Assembly (NCBI RefSeq): GCF_001039355.2
Contig: NW_019773570.1
Span: forward strand, 147,390-211,389
DNA length: 64,000 nt
Origin: Lingula anatina
Taxonomy: Eukaryota > Brachiopoda > Lingulata > Lingulida > Lingulidae
Reading direction: 5' to 3'
Position numbers and translations under genes: made by a program. This document shows, one piece after another, positions 60,826-64,000 of the stretch (positions within the stretch are counted from its first letter, which is position 1; each line of letters starts with the position of its first letter). The notes beneath the pieces are model-generated. The model was given only the letters and a program-made list of their open reading frames with translations. It was not told the origin of the DNA and did no database searches.

Positions 60826-63800
60826 GGGTATTGTATTCTCTGTGCTGCACAGAATTAACTCAAGCAATAAGCAATAATCTCAAGCAATAATCCTGTCATG
60901 TTTTCACACCAGGTCATTTCTAGGGACATTTCTATTCTGAAGTATTTGGGAAGAACTTTCTTTAACTGGGAGTGTCTTCACATCAGTAGATTAGCCAGAA
61001 CTTTGAAAGAGAGGACCCAAAAGACAGCTGGGTGGCTGCCTGGCTTCATGTTGATGTATAACTTGAGAACACCCCTAGAGTGCAGACTGCCAGCGAAAAA
61101 AGACACTAAAAATCTTTTTAAAAATATAAGAAATTGCAATTACTTCTTTCCCTCCTGAATAATTGTCTATCTTGGTAATTTCATCAAAATTTGAGAAGAA
61201 CATCTGAAGATGTCTGCCAAACAAACCAATGTTCATGAAAACATTTCCCTCACTGACAGAGGAAAGAGATAATTCAAACACTGTGGGCAGGTGCCCAATA
61301 AAATTATCCATCTTGGTAGAAGACTAGTTTTATGGGGAAAGCATCCTAAGTGTGTACTTACCAGTTCCATTATACTCCTAATTCTAAGGGGAACTTGGAT
61401 GATCCCCCACAGTGAGGAAAAACTGAAAAAATAAAACATTAATCACAAACTGAAGAAATGATAATCAATTTTAATCAAAGACAATCTCTTCTGAGTGACT
61501 GGGCTATCTGTGGGATAGATCTTTGGAAAAAAAATGTTGTGAAATTGACTACAGCTCACATTAGTATCAAGAAACAGACTCCCAAGATAAAAGTTATGTC
61601 TCTTGATATAAAAAAATGTAGTAATCTAATGTGGAATCTTAGTGGCTTGTACTGCTTTACAAAACATTGAAGCCAATTATAAATTAAATGAAGAATATAT
61701 ATTTTGAATCTTTATATTATTCTTTTAAAATAAATTTTATCAGAATCTGACCTAAAACATTGGACTCCTGCACAATGGGAATCCAATCAAACTATAGTGA
61801 CTTCTAAAGACTAAGAAACTGACCTTGTCTTATCATTTGTGCTTGAAGCCCTACAGGCACTTATGTAAAACCTTCCAAAAAATACATTTCCAACATAATC
61901 AAATTCTGAGACAATCATGAAATTATACATTAACCACAAAATCTAACTCTCAATTTCCTTATCTTCCCAAAACTCTTCAGAATGCCATCAAATTCCAATA
62001 ATAAAAAATACACCAAAAGATGGATAATATTTCTGATACCAAATCCAATAAAAACACCAGAGTCATTTCAACATTGATGGCAAAAGTTACCAGGGAAGGG
62101 TTGAAACCAAAACTATCCACATTACTTCCATTTGCCAACAATTGAATTCTGACACTACAGTGTCATAGGGATTGACTTACAAAGTGATTTCTAAAGAGAC
62201 CCTTGTGTATAGAAAATTGAAGGGTGGCACTGTTATATGTGGCATTTACACATCAATCTCCATTTTAAATGTAGGGGATATGAAACCTGGCACTGAGGGT
62301 TGTGACACTGTGGTGACCTGTGTGGCGTGGTTACATACAGGTTGAGTTGGCTCTTCTTGGTGCAACTGTCATCCATGAACCAGCTGGTAAAACCTTCTCA
62401 CTGGCTCACAAAGTTCACAAGATTTGCGCAAGTCCGCTGATTACCATTTAGGCAGAAATGAACTATTTGGTCATTTGGCCATATATAGTTTGGGTGGGTG
62501 GGGGGGGGGGGGGAGCACCTTAGGTAGTAGCCAGGATATGGAGTTCCCAATCTGTGAAAGTGGACCTGTCCAGTTAAGTGTACTGCTTGATGGTGAAAGG
62601 GTCAAGAACACTGCTGACCATTAACTGACCTGCTAGGCTCCCCGCTGTGGGCATTAGGGTTCCTCAGCCCCACTAACACCTCCAGGAAATCTTTGGGGGC
62701 ATACACTGGGCGGAAAGCACTCAAATCTGAAAGTGAAAGTAGATCAACTTGTTTTTATAACACTGTACTATGTTGATACAGGAGGTGGAAAATCATTACT
62801 TTGATTTATACATCTTAGAACTGCTCATTGATCAATACTAAACACACACTCCTAGGTTTTAACCTATACTGGGAATTATTCATGCTTTGTCAAAACATGC
62901 ATTTTCTAAACTGCTGATTCAATTAATTACAAATAGTAGAACACACTGGTCTCTTTGAATTTATAAAATAGAAAAAAAATCTGCTTGATATTGAAACAAA
63001 ATTTTGGTCTTAAAAGCTAATTACAGTGACACACCCAGATAGCACTGCATCAAAAACTGATAAAAGGTATGTGCTAATGTGGCTGAAATTATGATAATTT
63101 TAATCATATTATATCCTTCAATGAAATATTTTAAGATGACAACGCTTACCATGTCTATTATAGATATCTAAATTAAATTATCAGCAAGTTTTCACTTATT
63201 CACCAATAAAGTGACCTTATAAAAACAGAACACATATAAAAGTAAAAATAAATAAATATCAGAAATCAGCATACACAAATACATAAACACTTCAGACATC
63301 TGCCTTTGAAACTAAAAATTACTGCAATCTCCTTCAAACCCCATCTTACCCATAAAACAGCTGACAACATCTGCATATTTGAACCAAAATTAGATCTCTG
63401 AATTTCACATTTCACACAACTGGGATATCAAATATTACCAAAACTATGTAAATGTTCATAATACTCCTGATATGCCAGAGTCCATGTAAAAAGTTAGTTT
63501 AGCAAGTCAAACAACCACCAAAGCAAATTCCCAAGATGTCATTATCCAATATACAGTAAAATATATCAAATGTATTAAGACCAGATATTGTCCAAAAGTT
63601 TAAAGAAATAAAGGAAAAGGATTGTATTAACACAAAACATGTTATTGTTCCAATTGATTGTACTTAAATACATCAAATATCAAAGTTTGGCTAGGCAAAG
63701 TTGTTTAATGAGCAAGACCAACCCTAGTTTTAAGGGAATCAGTAAGAGAAAAAATTTAAAATTCAAAGTAAGAACTCACCAGGAGCGGCCGTCCCCAGCT

Positions 63801-63843
63801 CTCCCCAATGTACAATAACTTCTTTTTGATCCTTCTCACTTCT
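37805..63843 (-). CDS. TBC1D19: TBC1 domain family member 19, C-terminal 401 residues (5' exons outside)
   Basis: Thirteen minus-strand exons join with matching phases: 63843-63780, 62726-62630, 61422-61362, 49812-49701, 48066-47954, 42344-42270, 41257-41195, 40096-39934, 39052-38943, 38702-38611, 38499-38384, 38228-38158 and 37873-37805 (stop TAA). The protein follows vertebrate TBC1D19 throughout: DLSAFRPVYAPKDFLEVL, IIQVPLRIRSIMEL, PPELFDNDRSKLAKK, YYEQLKSYVVQHDLLVDSLI, PPKSYIRGKLGVEEFAV, IVSLCLLFESLLQSQEPQLF and FKWLIRAFSGYLDSEQVLLL. The start lies beyond 64000; by comparison with the vertebrate length about 125 residues are missing. The family is a TBC (Rab-GAP-type) fold, but this member has neither the IxxDxxR arginine finger (HDLLVDSLIYKD here) nor the YxQ glutamine (IPFHGFAMY here), so GAP activity is doubtful. 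Two introns are very long (about 5.6 and 11.5 kb). Confidence 0.95.
38347..38426. repeat. 52-bp tandem duplication of part of a TBC1D19 exon and its donor region
   Basis: GTGAGTTGTAAGCTGGTATT at 38347 repeats exon sequence GTGAGTTGTAAGCTAGTACT at 38399 (+ strand). The intronic copy lies just downstream of the exon's donor (minus strand, exon end 38384) and carries several substitutions. Confidence 0.75.
39395..39480. repeat. Cluster of ATCCTATAGG repeats forming a hairpin
   Basis: ATCCTATAAG, ATCCTATAGG and ATCCTATAGGAAAT are followed, after TGGGCTA, by ATTTCCTATAGAATCCTATAG. The two sides pair as a stem of about 14 bp or longer. Confidence 0.8.
39701..39912. repeat. 53-bp minisatellite, four copies, beside a TBC1D19 exon
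   Basis: Units begin TGCTGACACCTATCTTCTGA at 39701, 39754, 39807 and 39860. The first three are nearly identical and the fourth carries several changes. The array ends about 20 bp from the exon donor at 39934 (minus strand), so it lies at the start of the intron. Confidence 0.95.
40783..40827. repeat. (CA)n microsatellite
   Basis: Pure CA run in a TBC1D19 intron. Confidence 0.95.
41858..41890 (+). promoter_or_regulatory. Three TCAAGGTCA nuclear-receptor half-sites at 12-bp spacing
   Basis: TCAAGGTCA occurs at 41858, 41870 and 41882, all in the same direction; an AGGTCA lies nearby at about 41838. This nonamer is the extended half-site bound by monomeric receptors of the ERR and FTZ-F1/SF-1 groups. 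Binding here is an inference; a short tandem repeat could produce the pattern by chance. Confidence 0.4.
44095..44224. repeat. Foldback element, 43-bp arms
   Basis: 44095-44137 and 44182-44224 are reverse complements with a few mismatches (cores CTTAAATGTCCGTCACACCT and AGGTGTGTCAGACATTTAAG), loop 44 bp. Confidence 0.8.
46388..46710. repeat. 67-bp minisatellite, about 4.5 copies
   Basis: GCCCAGTAAATTGATAAAAT recurs at 46401, 46468, 46535 and 46602, and in shortened form at 46669. The internal copies look identical, so the array expanded recently. Confidence 0.95.
47845..47879. repeat. (TG)n followed by poly-G
   Basis: TG run and then about 12 G, within 80 bp of a TBC1D19 exon. A (CA)n of about 40 bp lies on the other side of the exon (48152-48193). 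Confidence 0.95.
48003..48017 (+). promoter_or_regulatory. CTCF core-like motif inside a TBC1D19 exon
   Basis: ACACCAGGGGGCGCT matches the bilaterian CTCF core CCACCAGGGGGCGCT at all but the first base. It is read on the minus strand as part of the codons for GAPPGV. Confidence 0.45.
50489..50762. repeat. Compound (CA)n/(CATA)n microsatellite, about 270 bp
   Basis: CACACA and CATACATA blocks alternate, preceded by a CT/C-rich run from 50452. Long open frames across it are repeat artefacts (Cys/Val/Tyr only). Confidence 0.98.
51539..51607 (-). other. Possible 69-bp in-frame cassette exon of TBC1D19
   Basis: On the minus strand CCCCAG/GACCTG opens and GACGAA/GTGAGT closes a 23-codon frame of phase 0, which fits between IMEL (61362) and RLRFNEM (49812). 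Vertebrate TBC1D19 has no counterpart: IPEL is followed directly by the equivalent of RLRFNEM. The acceptor has a poor pyrimidine tract. Confidence 0.25.
52030..52230. other. Assembly gap (201 N) flanked by duplicated sequence
   Basis: About 51906-52029 left of the gap and 52254-52378 right of it are almost the same sequence (TTTTTACTGTTTTCAGTTGA to AAGAGATGTCCTT), with a few differences. A poly-A run follows the gap. No coding exon is affected. Confidence 0.95.
54664..54925. repeat. Decayed C-rich minisatellite
   Basis: About ten variants of a unit near CCCCCACTTATTCTACTCC lie in a row. Confidence 0.75.
59129..59225 (+). promoter_or_regulatory. Promoter-like cluster inside a TBC1D19 intron, antisense
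   Basis: GGGGATTTTTCC (NF-kB/Rel-like, 59129-59140), TGACGTA (CRE/AP-1-like, about 59194) and TATAAAAG (59218-59225) lie within 100 bp. Downstream, AAG/GTATGT at 59391 and a pyrimidine tract with CAG ending 59447 could bound a 56-bp intron. No protein frame of note follows, so a non-coding transcript or chance are both possible. Confidence 0.3.
60758..60822. repeat. (AT)n microsatellite
   Basis: Pure AT run of about 65 bp in the long TBC1D19 intron. Confidence 0.95.
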
Positions 63844-64000
63844 CTACAAATAAATAAATAAATAAATATATTAATTAATTAAAGTAATCAATTAATCCAA
63901 ACAGAAAATGGCTGATGGCTTTAAAGTATCTAGTTTCAGTAATAATTGTTGTGAACTCCCAACATCAATCAGAGTATCATGGTACTTGAACTAAAAAAAT
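62727..64000. other. TBC1D19 introns at the right edge
   Basis: Apart from the exon 63843-63780 nothing is seen. AT-rich intron with an (AAAT)n run at about 63845-63870. Confidence 0.7.

Larger units (their letters stand above)
49813..61361. other. TBC1D19 intron, about 11.5 kb
   Basis: It contains the compound microsatellite, a possible cassette exon (51539-51607), the assembly gap, a C-rich decayed repeat (54664-54925), a direct duplication (55850-55950 and 56013-56105) and a promoter-like site (59129-59225). No other gene is supported. Confidence 0.75.

Noticed and set aside
1-64000. CRISPR arrays, operons or bacterial mobile elements
   Set aside because: The repeats here are eukaryotic microsatellites and minisatellites without spacers, and genes are intron-split; nothing prokaryotic is seen.

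Overview
The window is AT-rich (roughly one third GC by eye) animal genomic DNA. It has intron-split genes with GT-AG junctions, microsatellites, retrotransposon fragments, foldback elements and one assembly gap. The gene content is a TTC22-like TPR protein fused to a Toll-type TIR domain, a tandem array of galactose-3-O-sulfotransferase-like genes and a TBC1D19 orthologue. This fits a marine invertebrate, most likely a lophotrochozoan such as a brachiopod or mollusc; an amphioxus is less likely. No species can be named from the sequence alone.

Layout. (1) 0.16-2.3 kb, + strand: the 3' exons of an unrecognised multi-pass membrane protein ending in an acidic dileucine motif, with an 83-bp tandem duplication over one splice acceptor and exon. 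(2) 4.8-11.8 kb: three TATA-driven genes for a 128-residue secreted six-cysteine protein that I cannot place in a family. One copy (4.8-6.5 kb) stands alone. Two copies with identical predicted protein lie head to head as arms of a long inverted duplication. (3) 12.9-14.6 kb, + strand: a 224-residue single-pass membrane protein of unknown role. (4) 15.7-24.0 kb, - strand: four tandem two-exon Gal3ST-like Golgi sulfotransferases. Copies 1, 3 and 4 keep both PAPS-binding motifs; copy 2 has lost the lysine of the 5'-phosphosulfate loop. The spacers upstream of copies 2 and 4 carry the same deletion scar of the membrane-protein gene from region 3. (5) 24-30 kb: a decayed BEL/Pao integrase region, a tRNA-like sequence, a decayed minisatellite, a broken copy of the region-3 gene, a LINE fragment and a MITE-like element. 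(6) 30.0-34.5 kb, + strand: the TTC22-like/TIR gene, lacking only its first exon(s). (7) 37.8 kb to beyond the right edge, - strand: thirteen exons of TBC1D19 giving 401 C-terminal residues; about 125 N-terminal residues lie outside.

The secreted peptides, the expanded sulfotransferases and the TPR-TIR protein would fit a recently amplified region of secretory, surface-glycan and innate-immune genes, but nothing in the sequence proves that they act together. TBC1D19 appears to be an ordinary conserved neighbour. The best candidates for something undescribed are the six-cysteine secreted family with its palindromic gene pair, and the TPR-TIR fusion.
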